NCBI GenBank assembly: GCA_964059195.1
Contig: CAXKWD010000009.1
Coordinates: 89,439,432 to 89,503,431 of the forward strand
DNA: 64,000 bases
DNA from: Ectobius pallidus
Lineage: Eukaryota; Arthropoda; Insecta; Blattodea; Ectobiidae
Direction: 5' to 3'
Notes under the pieces: model-generated
Told to the model about the DNA's origin: nothing
Database searches by the model: none
The model's input: the letters and a program-made list of their open reading frames with translations, nothing else
Part shown: positions 1 to 12,018 of the stretch, piece after piece
Numbering within the stretch: position 1 is the stretch's first letter
How the letters are laid out: each line of letters begins with the position of its first letter
Program-made: the position numbers and the translations under genes

Positions 1-157
1 CGTGGAGGTGAACAATAAAAAGAAAACAAAAAAGTCTTAAAACCATAATTTCAGCTCTGCTGGATAATAGGCTGTCTTCTACTACATGTCAGGTTGGCCT
101 ACGTGTAAAATTTTTGGCAAAAATTACTATTTTTTTTCATTTTTTGAAGTTCGAAAG
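1..157. other. AT-rich flank, nothing recognised
   Basis: Short A/T-rich sequence left of the first transposon. It has no reading frame of note and no repeat that I can match elsewhere in the window. Confidence 0.4.
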
Positions 158-1496
158 GTAGGGGAGACCGGACTTGGTTGTCACACTTTTCAATCAAATG
201 CATTTTTCATTATTCCTATCGGTTTTTTTATTTAACTAATTATCAAATCTGTCCTTTCAACTCTTTGGCATATTGTAAAACAAAGTTCAAAACAAACAAT
301 GAAACAGAAAGTATTTAAATATCATCTTAAAAAAAAAAGCAAAATGTGACAACCAACCCCAGCTCAGGGTTGGTTGTCACAGTCATTGGGGTTGGTTGTC
401 ACATGGCAAAAAATAACCGGAATAAAAACGTTGTAAGTTCAATGGTGTGGTATTTAATACTCATTAAAGCAAGGAAAGCATTCCCATAATATAACGTCAA
501 TATTATTAAACTGTTGACAAAAACAAAGTGTTGAGTCATGTGACAGATTAAACTTTTGACTGATACATGGGGTTGAGGCTAACAAGGAACTTTTTGTTTC
601 TTCAAAATTGATAGAAAAATGAATAAACACATTATTATAGCTTAGAAATCTTGCATCACCTTCAGTCTCTTATGTTAGGCTTCTAATTTGGTCTGCCTCA
701 GAATATTCATAATGAAATGAGAAATTGGATTAATTTTGAAAGACTTAGTTCAAACAAACATAACAGGCACTGAATTAAATCGGAAATACATCAATCAATT
801 ATGGCATACATATATACCATGAAGTCCTTGAGTATAGGCTTCATGAGCCCAACCTTTATAATCTTGTGTTTATACCCTGACTGTATATTTTGCATAGCCA
901 TTGCATGAGGAAATGCAATTATCAGAATCCCGGGATGTCTTATATTGTCATGCTCTTCTAGGATTGTTTATCATTCAAGAATCGCTAGCTCTATTTACTG
1001 CTTTCTTCATCTGAAACAATACATAAAATCCTACTGTATTAACCATATTTAAGTTGGGCTGGGTTGGTTGTCACATGAGACAACCAATCCGGACGGGGAT
1101 GGAAGTCACATGTGACAACCAACCCCTTGACGCCATTTTGGAATTCCATTGCTCTAGCGAGGTTTTCTACCAAGCAAACGCCGAAAAGAATATAGCAATA
1201 TACTCCTAAATAAATGTATTGTTTAACATAATATAGAAGATATTTGTAAACTTATCCGTTCACGATGAAGTAGAAGTAAACTTCAGAGCAAAAATTTAAT
1301 TTTCAACACAGCAAATCACAAATCTTTCAACAATGGACACAAAACTAACACCTGCTTCGCGGGAAACTGCAAGAGGTGCTAATGATCAAGGGAGCATCTT
1401 TCCCACTTGAAACCAATCACTCCTGCCAACTGCGTATCCAGTTTCTTACTAGTGAGACAACCATCCCGTGTGACAACCAAGTCCGGTCTCCCCTAC
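158..1496. mobile_element. Non-autonomous TIR DNA transposon with multiple subterminal motifs
   Basis: The left end (GTAGGGGAGACCGGACTTGG at 158) recurs inverted at the right end (to 1496), giving TIRs of about 28 bp. A motif TTGGTTGTCACA or its complement occurs at least nine times: near 174, 349, 370, 392, 1064, 1080, 1110, 1455 and 1472, clustered toward both ends. Such subterminal clusters are known transposase-binding layouts in several cut-and-paste superfamilies. No transposase frame is present in the AT-rich interior, so this is a non-autonomous copy. I see no clear target duplication at this boundary and cannot assign a superfamily. Confidence 0.7.
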
Positions 1497-1749
1497 ACCT
1501 TATTGTAGAATCACCCATTTACAACTTCTACATTTTAAATCGCTTTAATTATTACTAAAACCAAAATGATCACCTAATTACTATTTGTGATTAATACCTA
1601 TTTTAAACATATTTACTGTATTATACAGTGTTCTATATATATCTTTATACACATATTTACAATGGTAGTTTCTGGATAAACTTCTTGAATCCTTTTAAAT
1701 GCTTGGTTACGAGTTCATGATTGGTCGCTGGCCAAGTGCTCCCAAAACC

Positions 1750-1950
1750 CTGAAATGAAAGCATATGAAAAGGAGATGGAACCAAAATTTGTATTCGAAG
1801 ATAGGAAGAAAAATAAAAATCTTATCCTTCAAATGAGCTTTGGAGCAAGAAAACAGATTCTGGACAGAAAACTGAAAATTGGATGGAATATGTGCGGGTG
1901 GTCGATGCTTCAAATGTTGTAGATATAATCACCGCGCTCAAGAATGTAAA
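1750..1950 (+). pseudogene. LINE ORF1 (Gag-like) fragment with CCHC knuckle, frameshifted
   Basis: One frame reads a basic Gag-like stretch (for example RKQILDRKLKIGW). A shift of one frame then gives a C-x2-C-x4-H-x4-C zinc knuckle at 1906-1946 (CFKCCRYNHRAQEC). This order matches the C-terminal part of the nucleic-acid-binding ORF1 protein of Jockey/I-type non-LTR retrotransposons. The frame change and nearby stops mean it is dead. No RT domain follows, so it is an isolated piece. The family level is an inference from motif order. Confidence 0.6.
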
Positions 1951-2530
1951 GGGGTTCAAACATGGATGGTGTCCATGTTAATTTCCTTATGGATGGTCTA
2001 GATTGGAGTGACTCGCGGAAGTTTAGTGATAGTGTCAATGACTTCTAACTTGCCAAACGTTTCGTTCCCACTGTGGGAAACTTCTTCATTCTTAGAAGCC
2101 ATTGACCACGACCTACAGCCTGAAAGATGAACAATTGTCAAGTATTTAGCCTGAAGGTAATGTATAATATATAGACGGTTTATTGTAAAAAACATACAAT
2201 GCATAGACAGTGTCAAAGCTTTCTAATGTTACATATAGAGCGGAAATGTTGAAGACAGTAGGATGGGTAGGTATTCTCCGTTGTATAACCTAAAGTATTG
2301 TCTGGCTCACTCTAGCACATTACTCGATCCCACTTAAGGAAAATATTCACTTCATACAAATATGGTATTTGGATTTTTTGTTTATTTCTACCTAAGGAAT
2401 AAGCTATTGAAATCTGCAGTTATACCCCTACCCCTTCCACAGTAAATGTTATATTTTTCTCTTGAAATTTGTAATGCTAATGTATGATTAAGCAGCCGTT
2501 AATATAGTAGTTTTGAACTAATGTAGGCTA
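1951..2530. other. Unassigned sequence after the LINE ORF1 piece
   Basis: It may continue the decayed LINE, but every frame is broken by stops and I recognise no motif. Confidence 0.3.
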
Positions 2531-2796
2531 CAGGTAGGGGAAGAAAAGGGGATCGACTCTTGTAGCTGATTTCAGAGCCTTGTGATACGTAAATAAATGG
2601 AAGAGATGTAACGGAAACGTTTATTTTCACAAGCAATGAAAATTACGTGAAATTATTTCTCAATTCAAGCAATTTACCGGCTGCAGAACAAATTTCAATA
2701 CATTTTCCTGCTATCCTGTGAAAGCCGCTAGGCATACGCAGTGGCTCATATCGGCAGCTTAGATATTTTAGTCTGTCCGCTTTTTTTCCCGACCTA
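2531..2796. mobile_element. TA-flanked MITE, copy A (266 bp)
   Basis: The left end CAGGTAGGGGAAG and the right end CTTTTTTTCCCGACCTA are imperfect TIRs flanked by TA (2529-2530 and 2797-2798). The whole unit is repeated in the same orientation at 50203-50465. TA duplication suggests a Tc1/mariner-type mobilising transposase. It has no coding capacity. Confidence 0.75.
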
Positions 2797-3746
2797 TACA
2801 TGTAAATGCCTTCGGAACTGTTACCTAGTACTAAATAAGAAAAAAGAAGTGTACTTTTCAATGGAAACTAATTTGTGGAAAAGCTTTTGGCCGTTGCTAG
2901 AGGGCACAAAAGCATCAGAGATCTACTATAACAATAATACTAACAAGTAAGTTTATTTTAGCATTTATAGGTAGACTGATGTCGAGATACACATTTATGG
3001 TATGGTTCTATTTTGAGAGTACCAGAATACATTAGTTGCTATGTTCAAGTCAATATCTAACAGTTGCACAATTATAGTTCCCATGTTAAAGCTGTGAGCT
3101 ATACCTTGAATGGGTTTACCTTATCCTTTCATAATAGATCATATCAGAAACCGCTTCAGGTGAACAAGTGGAGCAAAATAAACTTCATTTGTTTCCACTG
3201 AAAACAGAGAATATTGTAAGCTGAACAGGGGTGTGAAAATTTGTTTGAATCCCCGTGTAGCCCTTTCGATTGAATTACTAGAAATTGTATAAAATACACA
3301 ATGAGTGATCAAGACTGAAGTCTTAGACTCGCACCGCTTTGCCACAGTTAAAATGATGCTTAAGCACGAAACTTACAGGTCTAGAATCCTGAAGGCACTG
3401 ACAATACATTTAAAAGTCAGCGCTGGCTTCATCAATTTTTATGTCTCACTCTCGAAAATGCTACTTATAGTCATGTACGCTTTTTCATTTAGAATATAAT
3501 TCGTTCCTATCAGTACGTAGATTTCAGAAATTAATTATATCGTAAGTTTTATGCAGTTCCAAATCTACCTGTGAACACTGATAATACATATTGTTTGTCA
3601 ACTGTCTGTTGACAGATGAATATGATGTGAATTTGATTTGATAAATCCAGTGTAATTTTCATAAATTATATATCAAGGGAAGGAGTGGTTTCTTTGGATT
3701 TTTATGGTCCGCGGTACTTCCAGGGTTAAACAATTAATATATTATA
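2797..3746. other. No gene recognised
   Basis: Two short open frames (3139-3345 minus, 3305-3499 plus) overlap on opposite strands. They have no motif, and their composition matches the surrounding AT-rich DNA. Confidence 0.35.
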
Positions 3747-4100
3747 GCTGGTGCCCGTGGCTTCGCCCGCTAATATTAATTTCCTCCAGGATTTTAAGAA
3801 ATTTATACTTGAAGTTTATTAAAAATGTTTGTAGTTTAGAGCTATAAAAAGTGTAAGTAAAAATAAAGTTATAATATTTGTTCATTTTGTTGGTTTCACT
3901 TAGGCCTTATATAATAAAGAAACGGTTTTCCTAATTTTGTAATCTTCGTGAAAGTTTAGACTGCGAAAGACGAACATCGCCGAATATACCAGATGTCTCA
4001 CGAAGTGAGGGAGTGAGCACGCTATTTAGGGCCGTTGAATTGTATAAGAGTAGATGTTTGATGAATGCCGGTTGGATTTTCTCATATACGGTTCCTCCTT
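3747..4100 (+). repeat. Possible end of a dispersed insect repeat
   Basis: It begins with AGCTGGTGCCCGTGGCTTCG, a head resembling the 'AGCTGxCCCGTG' start seen on many insect dispersed repeats. A related start, CTAGCTGGCCCGTGCAG, occurs near 26808. The far boundary is unclear and no frame is intact. The family is not assigned. Confidence 0.3.
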
Positions 4101-4544
4101 TCTCAGATCCCTCTCGTTCTTTATTTATTATATCATTTCACTGTCATTCACTTCAGTAGGAAGAGCTAGGCTCAACGCATACATTTAGCTATAATTATAC
4201 AAGTTACAAAACAAAAACTTGCGCGGAAAGAAGATGTGATTGCTGCAGCGATCTGTTAACTTCGTTTTGCTTTCTCTACCCATATCAAAATACATGTTTT
4301 TGTACAGTTGGGGACGATCAATAAGTAAAATAAAATGGATAATTGATATCAGCTCAACAAGCTATATTTTGTGCCTAAGTTCATCTTCAGAACAACATCT
4401 TGTGCAAATGTAGATGTATTGAATATTAAGAATTAAAACAGCATTATGTTTTAGTCTTGTTATTGTAATAATTAATTGATAAAGCAATTAAAAGATTTGA
4501 AAATTTTAATATTAAAACACTAACACTGACACATCTCCCAGCCC

Positions 4545-4613
4545 CTTCTTCTTCTTCTTCTTCTTCTTCTTCTTCTTCTTCTTCTTCTTCTTCTTCTTCT
4601 TCTTCTTCTTCTT
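4545..4613. repeat. (TTC)n microsatellite
   Basis: About 23 tandem TTC triplets, uninterrupted. On the other strand this is (GAA)n, which is also the tail type of the LINE end near 12394, so it may mark an old retroposon tail. Confidence 0.9.
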
Positions 4614-6390
4614 GTGTGTTCACGTTCTAATTTGCTGAGTATTTTAGTTTAATCTCTACCCATACTAAAGGTACTATAGGTAGAACAAATATTGCAATTA
4701 GGTATAGAATTGTCTTTATTGATTCGCGAAATACGATCTCGACTAGCGGAGTGTTAAAACAGCATATAATGAAAACATTTTGACTGCTGCTGATGGTTTC
4801 TGTTTAATGTACAACATTTCAGGTGTATGAAGTACCATTTATTTTTTTTTCTCATGTTTTTAAACCATTTTTTTATATAAGTAGCACAGCTGTAGGTGCA
4901 ACTCTTAGTGACTGAATGTTCATTGCACACAAGTAACTAGATATAATTTGCATCTTCCTGCCTAACGATTGTGGAGAATAGTCTCCTGACAGCAGCAGTG
5001 GTTTATGCTTTTACTGCATGTTTTTGGTTCGGTTAAAAGTTGTGAAGGTGGGGTATGCATGTGCCATGAAAAAGAAAAATTAACAACTAATGTATTCTAA
5101 AGGTTAACCTTTACAAACCTGAATTTATACAATCTAAGTTTGAAATCAATAGAGAGAATTGCAGTAGAATAACTAGTTTCTATGGATTACAGTCGTAACG
5201 CAAGGATAAAAATTCTCACAATTTTACAAATAGCTTTACTCTATAAATATTACATTTCTGCTTTTGGGGAAATCCAAAAACAGGTCGCACCTTGGGATAG
5301 TGGTATCCCGTCCAACCCACCCAAAATGGTGCGCTTTCTTTTATACCACGATCTAGCGAATTCTTCTGTCCTCGTATTATGTAGAAACTCGTGATTGGAC
5401 GTTGCAGGTGTGACGTCATATCGCTAGACGACTGATGACAGGCTGACAAACCTCGCGGGAAATATGAGGTGGGTACAAGGCACTTGCGACAATATTCAAG
5501 GACAGTTGGTCATCCTTTGTCGCTAAGAAACAAAATACATCACACAGTCGTTGCAAATGTGAATATCGAGTGGGCGAAGCTTAAGGGGCCACATGTTTTT
5601 GGATTTCGCCCTGATTTACGCAGTTTTTGAACGAACGAATTTATACGTCAGTAGGAGTAAAAAAAGTCAATTCCCATCACTACAAACGTTCTTCACTGTT
5701 GGACCAGCTAAATACCTGATCAGAGAAATGTAGATTACACGGTTGTATGAATCTTTGGAACACACTATAGCCTACTTAAAGGTGCGATGAGTGTGGTATT
5801 TACAAGTATATTTGTACAGGATTGGAAGTGTTGATTGCGCTTGCGTGTATGAACGAGCGGAAAGTACATGCCGGGGCTGTCAGTGTGCGTTCTATTCCAT
5901 CTCACAACTTTTGTTTTCTGATTCAATTTCCTAACTTCCTCCGCTCACTACTTCAACTTCAAAGTTTTTGTTTTTCTATGGAAATCCTCATACCCTTCTC
6001 TTTACCTAAATAGCGAAACTCGAATGATTTGAACACGTCAGGGGTATTCAACTTTTGAAAGGCTACAAAGCCTCTTGAAATAATTTCCTGAACTTCGTTG
6101 TATTTTTTATTACAAAACAGTTTATTTATTTGATTCGTTCTGAATCCGTTCCCCGTATAGAAGTGATCGTGTAAATAGAAGATTGACCCTAGCGAACTCA
6201 ATCCGTCTGATCATGCGAACTTGCACTAGATCATCTTTTATTTTGTCAGCTGATCCGCCAATTTAATCTAAATTCTTACACAGTGGCCTAATGTTTACCC
6301 TAATATTACTAAGTTAAATGTTATAACCTGGATTACCTCGGGTGAGAAAAAATTGCTCACCAAATTTAATTTAAATATTTATTATTAAAT
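4614..6390. other. Unannotated stretch
   Basis: Frames of 63-80 codons at 5182-5394, 5216-5449, 5822-6013 and 5959-6201 overlap on opposite strands and carry no motif. TGACGTCA occurs near 5412 as an isolated CRE-like octamer, with no gene next to it. Confidence 0.35.
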
Positions 6391-6625
6391 GAGTGTGTGC
6401 GTGAATGGTGTCTCGTCCTCTGTGTTCGTGTTGTCTCGGAGGTGGCCCCGACATTGGGCTGATCACTCATCCGAGGAGGCCCTCCATGTCCTTGACTGTT
6501 AAAAAAAATTGTCTGTGTTGTGATTTCTCTCACAGTTCATTTCTCTCCCGACAGGTCGCGGCCCCGTAAGGCCCGGGGGGCGCAGGCCGCATCGAGGTCC
6601 CTACAAGGGAGAGGTAAAAACTACG
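6391..6625 (+). mobile_element. SINE, 5'-truncated copy (same family as 11318-11768)
   Basis: It matches the reverse complement of about 11360-11580 over its length, including TGTTCGTGTTGTCTCGGAGG and CCCGACAGGTCGCGGCC. It keeps the 3' part and an A-rich end and lacks the tRNA-like head, as expected for an incomplete retroposed copy. Confidence 0.65.
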
Positions 6626-6683
6626 AAAGAGAAAAAAATCTTACTGAGTATACTGTTCTCGGATTGTAGCCAGGTGAGTGATT

Positions 6684-6860
6684 GGAGGAGTTTCGACAAT
6701 TCAGAGGTTCCGCTTTCTCCATCTTCAGGGAGACTGAAGTGTCAGTCCGACGATTGACGACGACTGAAGAGTTCCGACGTTTCAGAGGAACGCGCTTCCT
6801 TCATCTTCAGGGAGATTTTCAGTTCAGTCACCTGGCTAGCAGTCCGAGAACCGTAGACTC
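6684..6860. repeat. Two-copy tandem repeat, about 81 bp period
   Basis: GAGTTTCGAC...CATCTTCAGGGAGA at 6688 recurs as GAGTTCCGAC...CATCTTCAGGGAGA at 6769. The 67-codon frame over it (6682-6885) is a by-product of the duplication. Confidence 0.65.
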
Positions 6861-7454
6861 AGACCAGACGCCTGCAAATCATTAATTAATCTTACTGTAA
6901 CAAGCTTCTTGTAATTTAACACATACCTCATTTCTAAAGTGTTATCATTACTAGGGCAAGGCATTTGATGATAAGCAACTTAGAAGCTTGAAAGATAGTA
7001 CGAATAGCCTATATATAATTGTTTGTCATGAATTAATGGATTAAATAAGGACTATGTTTTGGTATTCTTGACATTTTAAATAAATGTGTAATTTTTTGGC
7101 AGTTTTAGGTTATTTTCGAAATATTTATAGTACGCTTATTTTATAAAGTTTTATATTACTAAATCTTTTGAATTTTTCATTATTATTTCTGTTTTTAATT
7201 CTCGTCTATTATAACTTTATAAGCAACACAAGAAATAAAGCAGACTTGCAGCATAATTGCTACCCCCCTGTTTTCAAGGAATGTGTATTTTGAATTCTAC
7301 ATTTCCAAGAAAACCTTCAGTGAAGGTACACATCATTCAGACAATAGGTCATCATTTTCATTTGAGAATCTCTGCCAGTTCTTCACCATTAATTTCAGTC
7401 CAAGTTTATTGTAAACAGATACTGCAGTTCGTGTTCTAGCAATGACCAGAAAAT
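6861..7454. other. AT-rich, nothing recognised
   Basis: Very A/T-rich. The one frame of 60 codons (7257-7439) has no domain or motif. Confidence 0.35.
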
Positions 7455-7696
7455 AATTGAAGGGGCTAGTTCCATAAGGGCGTAAGGCACATCATGAATT
7501 TTGAGCTTTTAACAGTTATGCCTTCTCCTCATATCTCTTAAATACTCAGTGAACAATTTATATTTGTGCCTTAAACCTCTGCTCAGTCATATGAAAAGAC
7601 ATGTGCTTGTGAGTGGTAACATTGTTTAAAAACATTAAGATTTCTCAAAACTATGCTATTGTGCCTTACGCCCTTATGGAACTAGCCCCTTCAATT
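7455..7696. mobile_element. 242-bp MITE with 36-bp perfect TIRs
   Basis: The first 36 bases (starting AATTGAAGGGGCTAGTTCCA) are exactly the reverse complement of the last 36. AAAT flanks both sides (7451-7454 and 7697-7700) as a likely 4-bp target duplication. There is no coding potential. Perfect TIRs suggest a fairly young insertion. Superfamily not assigned. Confidence 0.8.
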
Positions 7697-8449
7697 AAAT
7701 ATGTTGGTATTTCATTTTAAACGGAAAATATTTGCTAGGAGCAATTTAAAGGGCATGCCAGTTCTGTAATTTTTTTTTTACCAAACGTTTCCAAATAATA
7801 TTAATTTACTTACTTCGTTAGAAACAACATAAGAGTTTTTTATATTGTAAATTTAAATGTAATGCACTGTCGTCCATTAAATTGCTCTCTAAAATACACT
7901 CACTGCTTCTAAAAAGCCAATTACTAGTATTGATGGATAATTTATTGGTCATTTCCTTAATTTTGTAACTTTTGAGTATTTTAAGTCACAAATATTTTCC
8001 TTTATTTTGCATTTTTAGCTTTTTCTTGGACAGTAAATGCCTTACCCTAATCGTTATCACCAAATTAGATATATTATTTTAAAAGGCAATTCTTTTGTTC
8101 GCCGTGTGATACATCTTCATTCTCTGAGCAAGATCCAGTGGCATGCATTGATTGATTGTATAATGAGGCAATTAACTAGTGAAATTAATAATTTAAAACA
8201 GTCTAATTGTAAGCAGAAAATATAAAAAAGAATGTTACAACAACGATCACAAATCACATAATTCAAATTTAAAGTAAATAGTGCAAAATATATTGCATGA
8301 ACTTTCTCGCATATACGTGTTAAAAGCTAGCACAGAAAAAAGTAAATTATAGATACAAATTTTTTTGAAACATTTTTTATAACACTATCAAGTATGTAGA
8401 ATGGAAAACATCAGAGCCAATCTTTATGTACAATACTATTTCCCTATAA
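7697..8449. other. AT-rich, nothing recognised
   Basis: A 62-codon frame at 8037-8225 is the only open stretch and shows no motif. Confidence 0.35.
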
Positions 8450-8502
8450 TAATAATGATTATAATGATGATGATGATAATAATAATAATAATAATAATAA
8501 TC
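8450..8502. repeat. (ATG)n/(ATA)n microsatellite
   Basis: A run of TGA then ATA triplets. It creates the Tyr/His runs in the antisense frame 8377-8712, which is therefore not a gene. Confidence 0.85.
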
Positions 8503-9177
8503 AATGGCGGAGGATGGATATTTTGAGTGGGTGTAGGCTGTACCCACATCGGTCAATAAATTTTCTTTGTCTAAGCAATCATGCATTTGACAAAATTTAT
8601 TACCTTCCCACAAAAAAAGCTTAAATATCTTGAAAATTTTAATATTCCACAATAAATATCTCTGAAACAGGTAGGCTACTGTGAAATCATCTGAGATAAC
8701 CAAGCTCGCCAACTACTTTACGGTAGGCTACAACAATGTACAAAATTAATAGAATTCCAACTTGAGAATAATTTAAAATTTAGGTCACTTGAAATGACAA
8801 CGGTAGGCAAATCTAAAACCCAATTTTATAATCTAATCCCTTCCTCACTTATATTACCAAATTTGAACCAGCTAAACATGAGTACAACCTCAAAAGTCAC
8901 GATAATTCGGGAAAAGTTGGAATCAGCCGAAACTGCGCAGTATCGTAACTTAGCGTTGGCATTCAAGTATAAAACAGCTGCGAAACTTAGTTGCTAAACC
9001 TAACTTCGTTGTTTAAACTAGCTTTGACATCCAATAATATTATTCAAATGCTTCATCTCCCGTTTTCATTTTCTTGTATCAATTTTCTTAAAACGTTATA
9101 AGTCTTCGGTAGTAAATACTTACTATAAATTGAATATGTCTATATGGTGTAATAGTTTTCGTATTATTTTAGATGTA
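8503..9177. other. No gene recognised
   Basis: A 67-codon frame at 8794-8997 lacks any recognisable domain. Confidence 0.3.
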
Positions 9178-9371
9178 AAGTTCCCGCACAAAATCTGTGC
9201 CGATTGCCTACGTCATTGCATTATGTTTTCGTGGGGACTGTAGCGTCGATTGGCCTGCTACCTATCTCTTTCGCACAACAGTACCTCCCTTTCTATTTGT
9301 AAAGGCCAAGCTACCTGTCTCTCTCGCACAATAGCATGTCTCTCTCTAGCACAGATTTCGTGCGAGATCTT
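9178..9371 (+). mobile_element. TA-flanked MITE, family of 44536-44720
   Basis: The left end AAGTTCCCGCACAAAATCTG and the inverted right end (GCACAGATTTCGTGCGAGATCTT) are imperfect TIRs. Exact TA dinucleotides lie at 9176-9177 and 9372-9373. The body matches the reverse complement of 44536-44720, including CCTACGTCATTGCATTATG. It is non-coding. TA duplication points to Tc1/mariner-type mobilisation. Confidence 0.75.
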
Positions 9372-10183
9372 TACTTGTTCTTAACTGTATATCTTATTTT
9401 GTAGCTACGCAACTTCTTTTCTGTTCTATTTGTAATTTTCCTTTTGGACCGCCTGCATGGTCTCGTGCTTGGGTTCCTGACTACGCATCCAAAAAGTCTG
9501 AATTGGATCCCGGGGTCGCTGGTTTTTCTGAGGTAGAGAGAGGCCTGTAACGGGGTGCATTCAGCCTCATGCCTTTGGTAAATACGGAGCATTCGGCTGG
9601 TAGGCCTTGTCGTATAAGGGATGCTTTGCCACGGAGTTTAGTTTGGTTTTAATAATTGTCCTTGTAGAATTGAAGAGAAGGACTGATGGCCTTAATTCCA
9701 ACAGAACAAATAAATATTGTTTATTATTCTACTGTATAATTTATTTAATTTTCTTCTATTATTATTATTTTGAAATTCGTGCTAAACAAACAAAGAAATT
9801 TTTCAGAAGGAAATAAATCTACTTTTTAGAACATTAAATGAGCAATACCTTATTCCGATCGAATCAATCTTTTCCCAGGAAGAGTGTTAAATGTTAGTAT
9901 GTGATTTTCAGTTCGCTGAAAAAAAGGGGGAGAACTTTTTTTTTTATACCATGCGAGATTGCCTTCGGCAGAATAGTGTTTGTTTTAACAAGAAAAATTT
10001 CAACGATTCTGTACTACAGCCCTTGGTCTATTTGCTTTCAGCGAGTGAGGAGGGTTGGTTTTGTGTTTACTAAACGTGAACAAACATTTTGTCATCCCCG
10101 AATTCGTCATCGTCATATATGCCAATGGAAGAGATACATAGAGGGTTGAGGGAAGGAAAAAAGAGAGAGTGTGAAATATAAAT
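9372..10183. other. Unassigned; weak tRNA-like block near 9450-9525
   Basis: ACCGCCTGCATGGTCTCGTG followed by ATTGGATCCCGGG is faintly like A and B boxes of a decayed SINE head. The match is too weak to call. Overlapping 60-82-codon frames at 9891-10149 have no motif. Confidence 0.25.
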
Positions 10184-10278
10184 TGAGAGAACTGAGAGAG
10201 AGAGACAGAGAGAGATAAAGAGAAAGAGACAGAGAGAGATAAAGAGAGAGAGACAGAGAGAGACAGAGAGAGAGAGAC

Positions 10279-10322
<44 letters not shown>
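10184..10322. repeat. (GA)n / GAGACA low-complexity tract
   Basis: About 140 bp of GA dinucleotides with interspersed GACA. Its antisense gives the poly-Ser/Leu frame 10000-10461. Confidence 0.9.
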
Positions 10323-10324
<2 letters not shown>

Positions 10325-11317
10325 GGGGGAATAGGGTATCGTAGGAGGAAGATGCTGTGCAAGAGAACTTGTGAGCGAGGGCAGAGGGTGGGTTGGTTAG
10401 TGACCAAATTAAATTTCAGCTGATTTGAAGTAATGAATGTGACATTTTCAATTTGTAACATTTAGCAAATAAGACTGCAATCGTAAACCACTCATTCAAG
10501 TTGTAAACAAGACAGAATGAATGCTTTCACAATTCAATTCACATGCTAGTTGTATCATCACGTTGGTATATTGCGTTCTAGTATTGGACCTAATTGAAGC
10601 GTTCGAGAGGCTAAACCTATTATCTATTTTTCTCAGTAGAAAGTGAAGTATCCTTCCACCACCCGTGATTATTCGGATGTGAATGAAACACATTCTGATA
10701 GAGCTTTTGAGTACAAACGTAATTTTTCGCTATAGTGTAGTAGGTTTGCTCCCACAGCCATGTCAAGTACAAAGACATATGCTCATATTGTCAGTTTTGC
10801 TGCACGACCTAATGCGCACAATGCCATTTTTCACCAAACTAACAATGTGTGACATGCCAGTAAATGACTTGACTGTGAGAATAGACCCAATATAGGCTAA
10901 TACGGTTATATTACAAGGCATGAAAGATTAGCGACCTTAAAGCCATATCCTAACGTATATAGTGTATTAGTGTTAATTACATCTGAATGAGCGTTTGCTC
11001 ATTCGGGTACACATTCATAGGCTATGTGTGTGTATGTATGTACATATATGAAATAAATTTAAATTATAATTTATAATTTCGGTATTAATTAGTAAAAATA
11101 ATCGATTGATATTTACGTAGTGCAGGTGATATTTTCAAATAAAAATAAAAATAATGATTGATGGTCGCTTTATTGTTCTTTGCATAGATTTTGTTGATTT
11201 TGTAGTAGGCCTATTCCCTTGTGTTTTCTCTTGATATAACAATCATCATGAAAAAAGGAACTAAATCATATTATGCTGCCTGGGGATGCAAGTACCGAAC
11301 TGAAATTTGCCCCTGAC
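10323..11317. other. No gene recognised
   Basis: Two head-to-head frames of 65 and 70 codons (10496-10693 and 10683-10895) have no motif. A small perfect hairpin (GAATGAGC and GCTCATTC with a 4-nt loop) sits at about 10985. Confidence 0.3.
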
Positions 11318-11768
11318 GAAACTTTTTCTTTCTTTCTTTCTTTCTTTATCTTAGTTTTACCTCTCCCTTTTAGGATTTAAGCGACCCAAGCCGCCCGGGC
11401 CTTACATGGCCGCGACCTGTCGGGAGAGGAGTTATCTTTGGATCACATACATACTTTTTTGACCAGACAAGGACATGGAGGGACTCCCCGGATGAGTGAT
11501 TAGCCCAATGCCGGGGCCACCTCCGAGACAACACGAACACAAAGGACGAGACACACCATTCACACACACACTCCAAACAAGGCGAAGATGGGATGAAGAT
11601 GATAATGACGATCACATGATATCTGGGGACCACAAGAGCCTAAAGTTATCCGACATTTGTCTCACAGGTGAGGAAAAACCCCACCTAGGTAACTTATCCC
11701 GACGAGGAATCGAACCCGACCCACTGCGTGAGAGGAGCAAACGCATCCCACAGCGGTGGACGACGAGA
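11318..11768 (-). mobile_element. tRNA-derived SINE, near full length
   Basis: Read on the minus strand, the head near 11768-11690 carries a B-box-like GGTTCGATTCC. The body (TCTCGGAGGTGGCCCCGGCA) and an (AAAG)n tail at 11325-11348 follow. A tRNA-like promoter, unrelated body and simple tail define a tRNA-derived SINE. A truncated relative lies at 6391-6625 in the opposite orientation. Transcription would be by RNA polymerase III from the internal boxes, and mobility would need a partner LINE. Confidence 0.7.
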
Positions 11769-11821
11769 CTTATTACAAATTATATTTTTTCCATTTCATC
11801 TTGACTTTAAATTACGAGAAC

Positions 11822-12018
11822 ATATGATGTAATGGCCTGCATTTGGCATAATAGCACCTTGATCTGAGGGATTTCCGGTGATTGACCAGATCAAAGCAGG
11901 AATGCCTTACCGCAAGACAAACACAGCGCAGCATGATTAATGAGAACACAAGCCCGACTGGAATTCGAAACCACAGCCATTCGCACCAAGCATAGCTAAC
12001 TTCAAGGGGAAGATACAT
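11822..12018 (-). mobile_element. tRNA-derived SINE-like copy
   Basis: On the minus strand, TTAGCTATGCTTGGTGCG resembles an A box. It is followed about 20 bases later by GTTTCGAATTCC, a B-box-like motif. There is no acceptor stem, and a non-tRNA body follows. It differs from the 11318 family. Confidence 0.5.

Noticed and set aside
10000..10461. 153-codon minus frame
   Set aside because: Its length comes from Ser/Leu runs encoded by the antisense of the (GA)n tract.
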